NCBI RefSeq assembly: GCF_001929375.1
Contig: NZ_MSGO01000032.1
Location: 1 to 64,000, forward strand
Reading direction: 5' to 3'
Origin: Actinomyces oris
GTDB lineage: Bacteria > Actinomycetota > Actinomycetes > Actinomycetales > Actinomycetaceae
Length of the DNA: 64,000 nt
The notes under the pieces are model-generated. The model worked only from the letters and a program-made list of their open reading frames with translations. It made no database searches and had not been told where the DNA came from. Made by a program: the position numbers and the translations under genes. Positions 26,816 to 35,142 of this stretch are shown here, piece by piece; position 1 is the first letter of the stretch, and every line of letters starts with the position of its first letter.

Positions 26816-28486
26816 GTGAACCTCAAGGAGCAGATCCGCCACTCGATTCCGGCCGTGATCGTCGTCGTCATCGGTGCCTGGGTGATGATCTACTACTCGA
26901 TCGTCCAGTGGGAGACGATGAAGCCGGTGCCCAGCTGGGACCTGGCGATCTTCTCCGAGCTGGCCAAGGCCTACGCCCATTTCCAGGCCCCGATCGTGCC
27001 GGTCAAGGCCGACGGGTACAACCTCCTGGGTGACCACTTCCACCCGATTCTCATTCTGCTGGGGCCGATCTGGCGGCTTTTCCCCACTCCGCTGAGCCTG
27101 CTCATCACCCAGGACCTGCTGCTGGCGTTCTCGGCCTGGCCGCTGACCCGCCTGGCCAGCCGGCTGACGAATCAGTGGGTGGCCGGGGCGCTGGGGCTCG
27201 TCTACGTCCTGTCCTGGGGGATGCAGGGGGCGGTGGCGGCGCAGTTCCATGAGATCGCCTTCGCGATGCCGATGCTGGCCTACGCCTCGGTGGCCTTCGT
27301 GGAGCGGCGCTGGGTGGCGGTGACGGCCTGGTCGGTGCCCCTGGTCCTGGTCAAGGAGGACATGGGGCTGACGGTGCTCATGATCGGGGTGGCCGTCTTC
27401 CTGACCTCGGCGGTCCCGGCCTGGTACCGCACGTGCACGGTCGTCCGCCCCGCTGACCGGGGGACCGACGGCCTCGACGCGGCCGCTGGGGACGATGCCG
27501 CCCGCAACCGGCGTCGGGGGCTGCGCCTGGGCGCGGGCATGGTCGTCGGCGGGATCGTGGCCTTCCTCTTGTCCGTCATGGTGTTCCTGCCGGCCTTCAA
27601 CGTCAACGGGGTGTGGGACTACGGGCTGGGCTCGCAGGACAAGCCCGCCTCACCCGACGCCCTGACCCAGAAGGTCAAGGTGGTCGTCATGCTGATCCTC
27701 ACCAGCGGGGTCGTCGGGGTGACCTCGCCGTGGCTGCTCGTGGTGCTGCCGACGCTGGCGTGGCGGTTCCTGGGGTCGGTGGAGTTCTACTGGGTGTGGG
27801 ACAACTGGCACTACAACGCCACCCTCATGCCCATCGCGCTGGGGGCCCTGCTCGACGTCGTCGCCCGGCGCCGGGCGCTTGGCTCCTATGTGGCCGACCG
27901 CCCCGTCAGGCAGGTGGGGGTCGATGGCCGAGCGGTCGTGGGGCGCCCCGCCCAGGCCGCCCACGACGCGGGCACCCCTGATGAGTCCGACGTCGACGGC
28001 CCGCGCCGGCACCCGACCGCCTTCCCCACCTGGCTCACCGTACCGATGCGGCACCGTTTCGTGGTCGCCACGAGCATCCTCACCGCTGTGGCCACCGGGG
28101 TGCTCACCGGCCCCTACCTTCCGCTGTGGCAGGCCACCGACCAGAACTTCGACCCGCTCGTCGCCGAGGCCAAGCAGAGCGACGAGGCGAAGAGAACCGA
28201 GACGCATCGGGTGGCCGTCGCCCACGAGGTCATCGCCACCATCCCCGAGGGGGCCACGGTGGTCACCGACCTGTCGCTGCTGGCCTACCTGGTGCCCCGG
28301 GCCGAGGTCTCCTGGGTGGGCACGAGCGGCCCCGACAAGGAGTACATCGTCATCACCCCGAACAGCGCCAACCAGTGGGGCACCACCAATGCCGCCACCT
28401 GGGGCGAGCAGCACTCCAAGCAGGGAGCCACCTACTCCCTCATCTTCAACAAGGACAACTACCAGATCGCCAAGCGCAATGACTGA
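26816..28486 (+). CDS. DUF2079 polytopic membrane protein
   Basis: This 556-aa protein starts at GTG 26816. It has about nine TM helices with the family's N-terminal pattern: WDLAIFSELAKAYAH, DGYNLLGDHFHPILILLGPIWRLFP and AAQFHEIAFAMPMLAYA, including an acidic/His pair in the first outer loop as in GT-C-fold glycosyltransferases. A hydrophilic cytosolic insert (about 365-425) interrupts the membrane part. The C-terminal 120 residues are outside and contain TIPEGATVVTDLSLLAYL. It may transfer a lipid-linked sugar; no substrate is known for the family. It overlaps crcB by 8 nt. Confidence 0.8.
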   Translation: MNLKEQIRHSIPAVIVVVIGAWVMIYYSIVQWETMKPVPSWDLAIFSELAKAYAHFQAPIVPVKADGYNLLGDHFHPILILLGPIWRLFPTPLSLLITQDLLLAFSAWPLTRLASRLTNQWVAGALGLVYVLSWGMQGAVAAQFHEIAFAMPMLAYASVAFVERRWVAVTAWSVPLVLVKEDMGLTVLMIGVAVFLTSAVPAWYRTCTVVRPADRGTDGLDAAAGDDAARNRRRGLRLGAGMVVGGIVAFLLSVMVFLPAFNVNGVWDYGLGSQDKPASPDALTQKVKVVVMLILTSGVVGVTSPWLLVVLPTLAWRFLGSVEFYWVWDNWHYNATLMPIALGALLDVVARRRALGSYVADRPVRQVGVDGRAVVGRPAQAAHDAGTPDESDVDGPRRHPTAFPTWLTVPMRHRFVVATSILTAVATGVLTGPYLPLWQATDQNFDPLVAEAKQSDEAKRTETHRVAVAHEVIATIPEGATVVTDLSLLAYLVPRAEVSWVGTSGPDKEYIVITPNSANQWGTTNAATWGEQHSKQGATYSLIFNKDNYQIAKRND

Positions 28487-29126
28487 GTCCGACCCCGGCG
28501 CCGATGCTGGAACCCGCAACGCCCCCGGGGCCGGAGGTGCTCCCACGCCGGGAGCCGGCGCCAGGGGTGAACCGGAAGCCGATCCGGGAACTCAGCCGAC
28601 AGCGGCGGCCGCAGAGGACTGCCCGCCGGTGGCCGGGCGGGCCCCATCCGTGGCCGCCTGCCTGGCCCTGGTCGCCGCCGGCGGTTGCGCCGGCACGCTG
28701 GTACGCGCGGCCCTGGAGCGGGCCTGGCCCGCCTCCCCCGGGCACCTGCCGGTCACGACCCTGGCCCTCAACGTCGTCGGGGCCCTCGCCCTGGGGCTGC
28801 TGCTCGGGGCGCTCGGCGAAGGCCGCCCCCGCCTGCGACTGGCCCTGGGCACGGGGGTCCTGGGCGGGCTGACGACGCACTCGACCTTCATCCTGGAGAG
28901 CCACCGGCTCCTGACCTTAGGCGGGGACGGCGGCCACCCGGTCCTCGGCGGCGCCTACCTGGTGGGCTCGATGGTGGCCGGGCTGGTGGCGGCCGGGCTC
29001 GGGCTGTGGCTGGCCGGCCGTCTGCACCGCACGGGTCGCACGGGTCGCACGGGTCGCACGGGCAGTGTGGGCCGAGCAGGCCGAGTGGACCGAGCGGGCA
29101 GCGGCCGCCTCCCGGAGGCGTCATGA
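28479..29126 (+). CDS. crcB: CrcB/Fluc fluoride channel subunit 1
   Basis: This 215-aa protein starts at ATG 28479 within the end of the DUF2079 gene. A long Gly/Ala/Pro-rich tail (about 65 residues) precedes the four-TM Fluc core: GGCAGTLVRAALERAWP, TTLALNVVGALALGLLLG (the conserved central Asn) and GVLGGLTTHSTFILES, the family's GxxGGxTTxSTF block. Fluc channels export toxic fluoride as dimers. With the next gene it probably forms a heterodimer. The C-terminal tail contains a 9-bp tandem repeat coding RTG. Confidence 0.9.
   Translation: MTESDPGADAGTRNAPGAGGAPTPGAGARGEPEADPGTQPTAAAAEDCPPVAGRAPSVAACLALVAAGGCAGTLVRAALERAWPASPGHLPVTTLALNVVGALALGLLLGALGEGRPRLRLALGTGVLGGLTTHSTFILESHRLLTLGGDGGHPVLGGAYLVGSMVAGLVAAGLGLWLAGRLHRTGRTGRTGRTGSVGRAGRVDRAGSGRLPEAS
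29028..29063 (+). repeat. Tandem 9-bp repeat in crcB tail
   Basis: Four units of CGCACGGGT (the last with one change) encode RTGRTGRTGRTG at the cytosolic end of the channel. Copy number could vary between strains. Confidence 0.85.
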
Positions 29127-29620
29127 GCGGGGCCGCCGCCGGGCTGGGAACCTGGCTCACCGACTGGCTCCCCCTGGCGCTGGCCGGCGGGGTGGGGGCG
29201 GCCTGCCGCTGGGGCGTGGACGCCTCCGTCAGCCGCCTCAGCGGCCGAGTCGCCCGGGAGGCCACGGCGGGAGGCCGGCAGCGGCGTCGTTCCGGGCTGC
29301 GGGCGCCCTGGATGTCGCGGATGCTGTGGATGCCGTGGGGCACGGTCGTCGTCAACGTGACCGCCTGCCTGCTCATGGGCCTGCTCGTGGGCTGGGCGGC
29401 AGACCCGCCGCACTCCGGGACCTGGGCCGCCACCGCGCTGACCGTCCTGGGGACCGGCTTCCTGGGCGGGTACTCGACCTTCTCCACGGCCTGCGTCGAG
29501 GGAGCGCGCCTGCTGCTGGCCGGGCGGTGGGGGCCGGCCCTCGTGCACGCGGCCCTCATGACGGCGGCGACGCTGGGCGCCGTCGGACTCGGGCTGGCTG
29601 CCGGCGCAGCACTGCGTTAG
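29123..29620 (+). CDS. crcB: CrcB/Fluc fluoride channel subunit 2
   Basis: This 165-aa protein starts at ATG 29123, overlapping the first subunit's stop by 4 nt. It has four TM segments: LALAGGVGAACRWGVDA, MPWGTVVVNVTACLLMGLLVGW (central Asn) and LGTGFLGGYSTFSTACVEG, the latter matching the family's phenylalanine-box loop. An Arg-rich insert lies between TM1 and TM2. Tandem heterodimeric Fluc pairs are usual in Gram-positives. No fluoride riboswitch is visible upstream, and the pair is transcribed as the tail of the DUF2079 unit. Confidence 0.9.
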   Translation: MSGAAAGLGTWLTDWLPLALAGGVGAACRWGVDASVSRLSGRVAREATAGGRQRRRSGLRAPWMSRMLWMPWGTVVVNVTACLLMGLLVGWAADPPHSGTWAATALTVLGTGFLGGYSTFSTACVEGARLLLAGRWGPALVHAALMTAATLGAVGLGLAAGAALR

Positions 29621-29646
29621 AGCGCCGCCCGGCCGGGACCCCGCCT

Positions 29647-29710
29647 CACTTCGACCAAAACTTCACAAACGACGCGGCTCCGGGTCGAATATGAAGATTC
29701 GGTCGAAGTG
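29647..29710 (-). repeat. Hairpin repeat, flipped copy
   Basis: The outer stem CACTTCGACC/GGTCGAAGTG is a perfect 10 bp; the inner arms are CTTCACAAACGAC and GTCGAATATGAAG (three mismatches). The loop GCGGCTCCGG is the reverse complement of the loop in the copies near 40350 and 43725, so this is the same element in the opposite orientation. It follows crcB and may act as a terminator. Confidence 0.7.
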
Positions 29711-29911
29711 TGTGGGTCGGAGGATGGGCGACGCCGCCCCGGGGCCGATGAGCTTCGGTGACCTTCGTGAGCGCGCCGTAAGCGGCTCGTGAGCGCCCCG
29801 TGAGGTTGGCGGGCCTGCCGAGATCGGCCCGAGACGGCTGTGACGAACTGTGCTCTCGTCAGCCTGATCAGGCGTATTGCGGAGCGCGCCTCCTCTGACA
29901 GACTCGCTGCC

Positions 29912-30778
29912 ATGAGTGTTCAGCCGCCTTCTTCGACGCCGACGCAGACGCAGTCGAGAACCAACCGCGCCACGGTGATCACCCTCGTGGTCATCGCCGT
30001 CATCCTGGCCGTCCTCGCCGCGGTGCTGCTGCAGAACGTCGCCTCCCGGCGCCATCAAGCCGCCGCCACCAGCCAGGCATCCTCCTCCGCCTCCGATTCG
30101 GCCGCCGCGGTCCCCGAGCCCGAACCGGCCCCGCCGGTCGCCGACCAGCAGACCCTGGAGCTCATCCACTCCGAGATCCACCGCGACCCGGCCGACGGCC
30201 AGGCCAAGGGAAAGGTCGACGCACCGGTCGTCATGGTCATCTACTCCGACTTCGCCTGCCCCTTCTGCACCCGGTTCGCCCAGGAGGTCGAGCCCGAGCT
30301 GGACAAGCTGGTGAAGGAGGGCACGTTGCGCGTCGAGTGGCGTGACCTGGCTCAGATCACGGAGACCTCGCCCCTGGCCGCTCAGGCCGGGCGGGCCGCC
30401 GCCAAGCAGGGCAAGTTCTGGGAGTTCCACAACGCCGTCTACGCCGCCGCCGACCCCAAGGACCACCCGAGCTACACCGAGGACTCCCTGGTCGACTTCG
30501 CCAAGAAGGCCGGAGTGCCGGACCTGAAGAAGTTCCGCACCGACATGACCGCCACCGAGACCGTCAAGGCCGTCACCGAGTCCACCAACCACGTCCACTC
30601 CATCGGCATTCAGGGGACCCCGTTCATGATCGTGGGCGAGACCTACATCAACGGTTACCGGGACGCCAACTACGTGACAGCCGTCGTCAAGAGCCAGGCC
30701 GCCAAGGCCAAGGAGGCCAAGGCAGCCACAGGGGCCGCGAGCCCGACGAGCCCCGCGGCACCGGCGTCGGCGCACTGA
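29912..30778 (+). CDS. Membrane-anchored DsbA-family thioredoxin-like protein
   Basis: This 288-aa protein starts at ATG 29912. One TM anchor (about 20-42, VITLVVIAVILAVLAAVLLQ) is followed by an Ala/Ser/Pro linker and an extracytoplasmic DsbA-type domain. The active site is CPFC in VIYSDFACPFCTRFAQEVEP. The helical insert includes AKQGKFWEFHNAVYA, and the cis-Pro loop is IQGTPFMIVGETYINGYRD. It should form or shuffle disulphides in exported proteins, relevant in actinobacteria with disulphide-rich pili. The tail is Ala/Pro/Ser rich. It is apparently monocistronic. Confidence 0.9.
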   Translation: MSVQPPSSTPTQTQSRTNRATVITLVVIAVILAVLAAVLLQNVASRRHQAAATSQASSSASDSAAAVPEPEPAPPVADQQTLELIHSEIHRDPADGQAKGKVDAPVVMVIYSDFACPFCTRFAQEVEPELDKLVKEGTLRVEWRDLAQITETSPLAAQAGRAAAKQGKFWEFHNAVYAAADPKDHPSYTEDSLVDFAKKAGVPDLKKFRTDMTATETVKAVTESTNHVHSIGIQGTPFMIVGETYINGYRDANYVTAVVKSQAAKAKEAKAATGAASPTSPAAPASAH

Positions 30779-30958
30779 CCACCACGCAGCGGAGCACCGA
30801 CGGGGCCCGGCGGCGCGCACGCGCCCACCCCGCCCCGAGGCTCTTCCCCCGACTCGCCCCACGGGCGGGCCGGGGACGCTATTCTTCCATCACTTGACCC
30901 ATCGATCGTCTGACGAGCAGCAACGTCACCAACGGTCGTCTCACCAAGGAGCGCGAGC

Positions 30959-31906
30959 ATGGCACTGAGCATCGGAGTGGATGTCGGCGGAACGAAGATC
31001 GCGGCCGGCGTCGTCGACGACGACGGGAAGGTTCTTCAGACGATTCGGCGCGACTCCCCCGCCTTCAGCCGCCAGGCGATCATCGACACGATCACGACGG
31101 TGGTGCGCCGGCTGCGGGAGGACTTCCCCGACGTGGCCACCGCGGGCATCGGGGCGGCGGGCTTCGTGTCCTCCGACCGCAACACGATGGCACACGGCAC
31201 CAACCTGGACTGGACCGGGATGCGGATCGGCGACGTCGTCTCCGAGGGCGTGGGCCTGCCCGTCGTCGTCGAGAACGACGCCAACGCCTTCGGGTGGGCC
31301 GAGGCCCGTTTCGGGGCGGCCCGGGGCAAGCGCAACGCCCTCATCGTGGCCATCGGCACCGGCGTGGGCGGGGCCATCATCGTCGACGGGCACCTCCTGC
31401 GCGGGGCGGCCGGATTCGGCGGGGAGATCGGGCACATCAACGTCGTCCCCGGCGGGCGCCCCTGCGGGTGCGGCCTGCGCGGGTGCCTGGAGCGCTACAG
31501 CGCCGGCACGGCCCTGGGCGTCAACGCCTGGGAGCTGGCGCAGTTCCGCCCCGGCTACGCGGCCCGCATCATCGAGCTCTCCGGCGGCAACCCGGAGCAC
31601 ATCTCCGGCAAGGCCGTCACCGCCGCGGCCCGCGAGGGGGACCCGGCGGCCCTGGAGTGCTACGAGCAGCTCACCCACTGGCTGGGGGTGGGGCTGGCGG
31701 ATATGTGCGCGCTGCTGGACCCCGAGGTCGTCGTCGTCGCCGGCGGCCTGGCCGAGGCCGGTGACATCCTGCTCGCCCCCGCGCGCAAGGCCTTCGCCGA
31801 GAACCTCACGGCCGCCCCCCACCGCCCCGCCATCCCGGTGGTGCTGGCCGAGGGCGGTCAGGAGGCCGGGCTCGTCGGCGCCGCCGACCTGGCCCGCCAG
31901 CCCTGA
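30959..31906 (+). CDS. glcK: ROK-family glucokinase
   Basis: This 315-aa protein starts at ATG 30959 with AAGGAG 7 nt upstream. It contains the ATP phosphate-1 motif IGVDVGGTKIAAGVVD, the sugar-binding VVVENDANAFGWAEARFGA with the catalytic Asp, the phosphate-2 motif IGTGVGGAIIVDG, and EIGHINVVPGG leading into the zinc-binding CGCGLRGCLE signature of ROK proteins. It phosphorylates glucose to glucose-6-phosphate in the cytosol. There is no N-terminal HTH, so it is an enzyme rather than a ROK repressor. It stands alone, with a possible hairpin just after the stop. Confidence 0.93.
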   Translation: MALSIGVDVGGTKIAAGVVDDDGKVLQTIRRDSPAFSRQAIIDTITTVVRRLREDFPDVATAGIGAAGFVSSDRNTMAHGTNLDWTGMRIGDVVSEGVGLPVVVENDANAFGWAEARFGAARGKRNALIVAIGTGVGGAIIVDGHLLRGAAGFGGEIGHINVVPGGRPCGCGLRGCLERYSAGTALGVNAWELAQFRPGYAARIIELSGGNPEHISGKAVTAAAREGDPAALECYEQLTHWLGVGLADMCALLDPEVVVVAGGLAEAGDILLAPARKAFAENLTAAPHRPAIPVVLAEGGQEAGLVGAADLARQP

Positions 31907-31953
31907 GGGCGGCGGGGCGCCGGCCGGGGGAGGTGGCCGCGCCGACGCCGCCC
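31907..31953 (+). terminator. Possible terminator stem after glcK
   Basis: GGGCGGCG directly after the stop pairs with CGCCGCCC at 31946-31953 across a 31-nt GC-rich loop that may fold further. No U-tract. Confidence 0.3.
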
Positions 31954-31960
31954 CACGAGA

Positions 31961-31978
31961 TATAGCACTTGCTATACT
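31961..31978 (+). promoter_or_regulatory. Operator palindrome overlapping the -10 box of the MNT/HEPN pair
   Basis: TATAGCA-CT-TGCTATA (31961-31976) is a perfect 16-bp dyad. It overlaps TATACT at 31973-31978, which sits 6 nt before the ATG. Binding by the HTH of the encoded antitoxin would block the promoter, so autorepression is likely. Confidence 0.7.
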
Positions 31979-31984
31979 TGTGTC

Positions 31985-32470
31985 ATGTCTGCTGCGGAGA
32001 CACGTAAGAACCTGGCCTCCGTCGCTCAGGAGACGGATGAGGCAGTCCGCCGGGCGCGGAATCAGCTGGTTGCGGCCGTGCGCGAGGCTTCCAAAGACGG
32101 CCTGTCCCAGAAGGAGATCGCCCGGCTGATCGGCCGAAGCCAGCCCGAGGTCTCCCGACTGCTGCGCTTTCACGGCACCACACCGCTGGCCAAGCAGCTG
32201 CGGACTGCACGCCGAGAGGTCATCGAGACAGTCAAAGCGGCCGGCGGATCGAATGTTCGTGTTTTCGGCTCCGTGGCCACCGGGCAGGAGCACGAGGACT
32301 CCGACATCGACCTGCTCTTCCGTATGGATCAGCCACTCGGGCTCATGGATCTGGCCGGGCTGGAGATCGAGTTGGGGACCATCCTGCATGCCGACGTCGA
32401 TCTCGTGCCCGACACCAACATTCGCCCAACCATGCGCGAGCGGATCCTCTCCGAGGCGATCCCACTATGA
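31985..32470 (+). CDS. mntA: HTH-fused MNT nucleotidyltransferase antitoxin
   Basis: This 161-aa protein has two domains. Residues 1-62 include a helix-turn-helix, GLSQKEIARLIGRSQPEVSRLLRFHG. Residues 75-160 are a minimal nucleotidyltransferase with GSVATGQEHEDSDIDLLFRM, which fits the GSx(10)DxD catalytic pattern, and a third acidic strand HADVDLV. In MntA/HepT type VII toxin-antitoxin systems the MNT protein inactivates the HEPN RNase by AMP or nucleotide transfer. The HTH fusion would let it also repress its own promoter. It overlaps the next gene by 4 nt (ATGA). Confidence 0.85.
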   Translation: MSAAETRKNLASVAQETDEAVRRARNQLVAAVREASKDGLSQKEIARLIGRSQPEVSRLLRFHGTTPLAKQLRTARREVIETVKAAGGSNVRVFGSVATGQEHEDSDIDLLFRMDQPLGLMDLAGLEIELGTILHADVDLVPDTNIRPTMRERILSEAIPL

Positions 32471-32796
32471 GCCCCGCAGGACGAACGACCGCAGAAATCA
32501 TCGCGGAAGCCCTGGAGCATTTCGATATCGCCATCAGTCACTCACAGCGGGATCTCTCCGACCAGATCGTCATCGATGCAGTCGCGATGAGGCTCTCCGC
32601 AGGCGTGGAAGCACTTGGAGCGCTGGACCCCGATACCCGCACACGTCTCCTTGGCGACCAATGGCCGAGAATGCGGGGGATGCGCAACCGCATCGCTCAC
32701 GACTACGGCTTCATCGACGACACCATCGTCCGACAGACTGTCCTGGTGAACCTGCCACCAGTTATGGAAGCACTGCGCGCCGGGGCCCAGGCCTGA
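32467..32796 (+). CDS. hepT: HEPN-domain toxin (HepT/DUF86)
   Basis: This 109-aa all-helical protein overlaps the MNT gene. It carries the HEPN ribonuclease motif in MRNRIAHDYGFID, that is RxxxxH with the following Tyr, which is the usual site of antitoxin-mediated nucleotidylation in this family. The upstream helices (FDIAISHSQRD, then AVAMRLSAGVEAL) fit the DUF86 fold. The predicted activity is an RNase that arrests growth when unmodified. It ends 10 bp before the convergent AI-2E gene. Confidence 0.85.
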   Translation: MSPAGRTTAEIIAEALEHFDIAISHSQRDLSDQIVIDAVAMRLSAGVEALGALDPDTRTRLLGDQWPRMRGMRNRIAHDYGFIDDTIVRQTVLVNLPPVMEALRAGAQA

Positions 32797-32806
32797 CCTC
32801 AGTCCT

Positions 32807-34186
32807 TCAGCGGCCGGTCGAGTCCGGGCCCGCGGAGGCACCGACGTCGCCGCCATCTCCCCCGCCGCCCCCGACGCCGTCTCCGCCGTCGGCACTGGTG
32901 GCCGACTTACCGGCCTTCTCACGCTCCTTCATGGCCTCAGCGCCCTTCTCGACGACGGGCCGGCCGTAGTCGGGGTCGGCCTCGCCGACGCCGTCGCCAT
33001 CGAGGTCGAGCTGGTCGAGCACGTCCTGGTCGAGCTCATCGGGGTCGCGCACGGGCGAGTCGCCGGCGGACAGGAAGATCCCCACCCAGTGCGAGCGCGG
33101 GTCGGAGTCGATGAGGAGGGCCTTGACGAACAGGGTCAGCGGCACCGCCAGGATCGTCCCCATCGCCCCGATGACGGTGGACCAGAACAGCAGGCACAGG
33201 AAGGTCGTCGTCGTGTTGAGCCCCACCGCGTCCCCGGTGAACTTGGGCTGGATGAGGGACTGGATGACGAAGTTGGCCGCCACGTAGGACAGCACCACCC
33301 ACAGCGCCGTCCAGGGGCCGGAGTCCACCAGCCCCAGGATCGCCGGCGGCACCACACCCAGGACGAAGCCGATGTTCGGGATGTAGTTGGTGATGAAGGA
33401 GACCACGCCCCAGGTGATGGCCATCGGCACGTCCAGGTACCACAGGGTGACCGCGTTGATGACGGCCACGATGAGACCGAAGACCGTCGAGACCATCCAG
33501 TAGGAGCGCACCGCCTCGCAGAAGGAGACCAGGGCGGAGGCCATGCCCGGCTTGAGGACACTGAGAGCCGCAGTGCGGATCTCGATCTTGGCGGTGTCGA
33601 ACATGAGGAAGACGACCACCATCGACATGACGCCGAGCATCGCGCTGGCCGAGGTCAGCTGCCCCAGGACCGACTGGGCCACCATGACGAGCTGGGAGGT
33701 GTCCAGGACGTTGGTGACCTGCTTGAGCACCGCGGACTGGTCGACCCCCATGCCGTTGAGCTGGGTCTCGATCTGCTTCCAGATCGCCTGGAACTTGGGG
33801 GCGTACTGCGGCAGGGTGTCGACGAGCTGGGCGACGGCCACGGCCAGGGCCGCGAACAGCAGGACGACGAAGGTGAAGATGAGCAGGATCGCCGCCGTCG
33901 CCGAGACCACGCGCGGCACTCGGTGGCGCGTCATCCAGGACACCAGCGGCCGGACCGTCACCACGAGGGTCAGGGCGAAGAAGGCCGGGGCGAAGAGGTC
34001 CTGGATGAGGTAGAGCCCCACCGCGCCAATGGTCAGTGCCGCCAGGAGGTAGGCGATGGTCTCCCCCTGCGTGCGCTCCCCGGGGACGGAAGCGGAGGCC
34101 TTCCGAGCTTTTTCCGACACAGCTGCCATGGGCGCATCCTCCCACGAACTGGCGGCGCGCTTCGACGCACGACCTTTGCGCGCCAT
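32807..34186 (-). CDS. AI-2E/TqsA-family transporter
   Basis: This 459-aa protein starts at ATG 34186, preceded by GGGGGAG. It has about eight TM helices in the family arrangement: LLAALTIGAVGLYLIQDLFAP, LIFTFVVLLFAALAVAVAQL, a long soluble loop, then FITNYIPNIGFVLGVVPPAI (the conserved NYIPxxG) and FVIQSLIQPKFTGDAVGLN. The C-terminal tail is acidic and Gly-rich. Family members export autoinducer-2 or act as Na+/H+ antiporters. Its position two genes from luxS makes AI-2 export a reasonable hypothesis, not a demonstrated one. Confidence 0.85.
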   Translation of the reverse strand: MARKGRASKRAASSWEDAPMAAVSEKARKASASVPGERTQGETIAYLLAALTIGAVGLYLIQDLFAPAFFALTLVVTVRPLVSWMTRHRVPRVVSATAAILLIFTFVVLLFAALAVAVAQLVDTLPQYAPKFQAIWKQIETQLNGMGVDQSAVLKQVTNVLDTSQLVMVAQSVLGQLTSASAMLGVMSMVVVFLMFDTAKIEIRTAALSVLKPGMASALVSFCEAVRSYWMVSTVFGLIVAVINAVTLWYLDVPMAITWGVVSFITNYIPNIGFVLGVVPPAILGLVDSGPWTALWVVLSYVAANFVIQSLIQPKFTGDAVGLNTTTTFLCLLFWSTVIGAMGTILAVPLTLFVKALLIDSDPRSHWVGIFLSAGDSPVRDPDELDQDVLDQLDLDGDGVGEADPDYGRPVVEKGAEAMKEREKAGKSATSADGGDGVGGGGGDGGDVGASAGPDSTGR

Positions 34187-34277
34187 AGGAGCTCTCCCCC
34201 TTTCGCACTCGCGGCGACGGCGCTGGGGCGGCAGTCCGGCGGCAGCCTGGTGGCGCTCCGGTGGCCGCGGCCGCGCC

Positions 34278-35102
34278 TCAGTCCACCGGCAGGACCTCGG
34301 CCAGCCAGGTGTCGACGGCGCGGTAGAAGGCCTGCGGGTCGCTGCGGCGCACCTGGTGGCCGGCGCCGGGGACGAGGACCGGAGTGATGCGGGGATTGCG
34401 GGCGGCGGTGGCCAGGCCCTCGCGGCCCACGCGGGCGCTGCCGGGCCGGTCGCCGGTGAGCAGGAGGGCGGGGACGTCGAGCGCGGCCATGGCCTCGTCC
34501 CAGGGGACCTCGGGGGCGACGACGCCGGAGAGCAGCAGGCCCGGGTCGGTACGCTGGGAGGCCCACACGCCCGGGAGGGCCTCGGCGTCGGGCGTGGTCT
34601 CCAGGGCGCGGCCGACGGCGGCCGGCAGGTCGGCGACCTCGGCGGCGCGGGCCCGCTCCCGGGCGGCGCCGCGGGCCAGGAGCTCGCGCTGGCTGCGGGT
34701 GCCGAAGCGGGCCGGGTCCTCCAGGACGAGGCCGCAGACCAGGTCGGGGCGGCGGCCGGCGGCCACCATGGCGGTGGCCGCACCCATCGAGTGGCCGATG
34801 ACGACCGGGGCCGGCGACGTCGGCAGACCCAGGGCGGCCCGGCCGCGCGAGGCGGTGTCCAGGTCCTCCAGGACGGCGATGAGGTCGCCCACGAGGACCT
34901 CCCCGGCCCGCTCCAGCTGGGCCGACGTCCACTTCGGGGACAGACCGTGCCCGCGGGCGTCGACCGCGACGACCCGGTAGCCGCGGCCCGCCCAGTGGTC
35001 GATGGCCTCGGCCAGGGAGACCGCGGATCCGGTGATGCCGTGGAGCAGGACCAGGGTGGGGGCGGCGTCGGGCCCCGCGACGATGCGCGCCAGTGAAGTC
35101 AT
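34278..35102 (-). CDS. Alpha/beta-hydrolase
   Basis: This 274-aa protein starts at ATG 35102; the longer frame to 35210 runs into the divergent luxS promoter and is rejected. It shows the fold's landmarks: LVLLHGITGSAVSL (oxyanion HG), VVAVDARGHGLSP, nucleophile elbow VVIGHSMGAATAM (Ser), LLLTGDRPG (Asp region) and LVPGAGHQVRRSDP (His). It is soluble and cytosolic. The substrate is unknown; relatives include esterases, peptidases and dehalogenases. It is divergent from luxS with only 40 bp between the starts. Confidence 0.85.
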   Translation of the reverse strand: MTSLARIVAGPDAAPTLVLLHGITGSAVSLAEAIDHWAGRGYRVVAVDARGHGLSPKWTSAQLERAGEVLVGDLIAVLEDLDTASRGRAALGLPTSPAPVVIGHSMGAATAMVAAGRRPDLVCGLVLEDPARFGTRSQRELLARGAARERARAAEVADLPAAVGRALETTPDAEALPGVWASQRTDPGLLLSGVVAPEVPWDEAMAALDVPALLLTGDRPGSARVGREGLATAARNPRITPVLVPGAGHQVRRSDPQAFYRAVDTWLAEVLPVD

Positions 35103-35130
35103 GCCCCCATCCTGCCCCGTCCCCGCCCCG

Positions 35131-35136
35131 TAGGCT
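35131..35136 (+). promoter_or_regulatory. -10 box TAGGCT of luxS
   Basis: TAGGCT, 6 nt, ATG 35143; no Shine-Dalgarno. A leaderless transcript is predicted. Confidence 0.5.
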
Positions 35137-35142
35137 GAGCCC

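Noticed and set aside
29028-29063. Possible CRISPR-like short repeat
   Set aside because: The 9-bp units are contiguous, without spacers, and encode RTG repeats in crcB. No CRISPR array is seen anywhere in the window.
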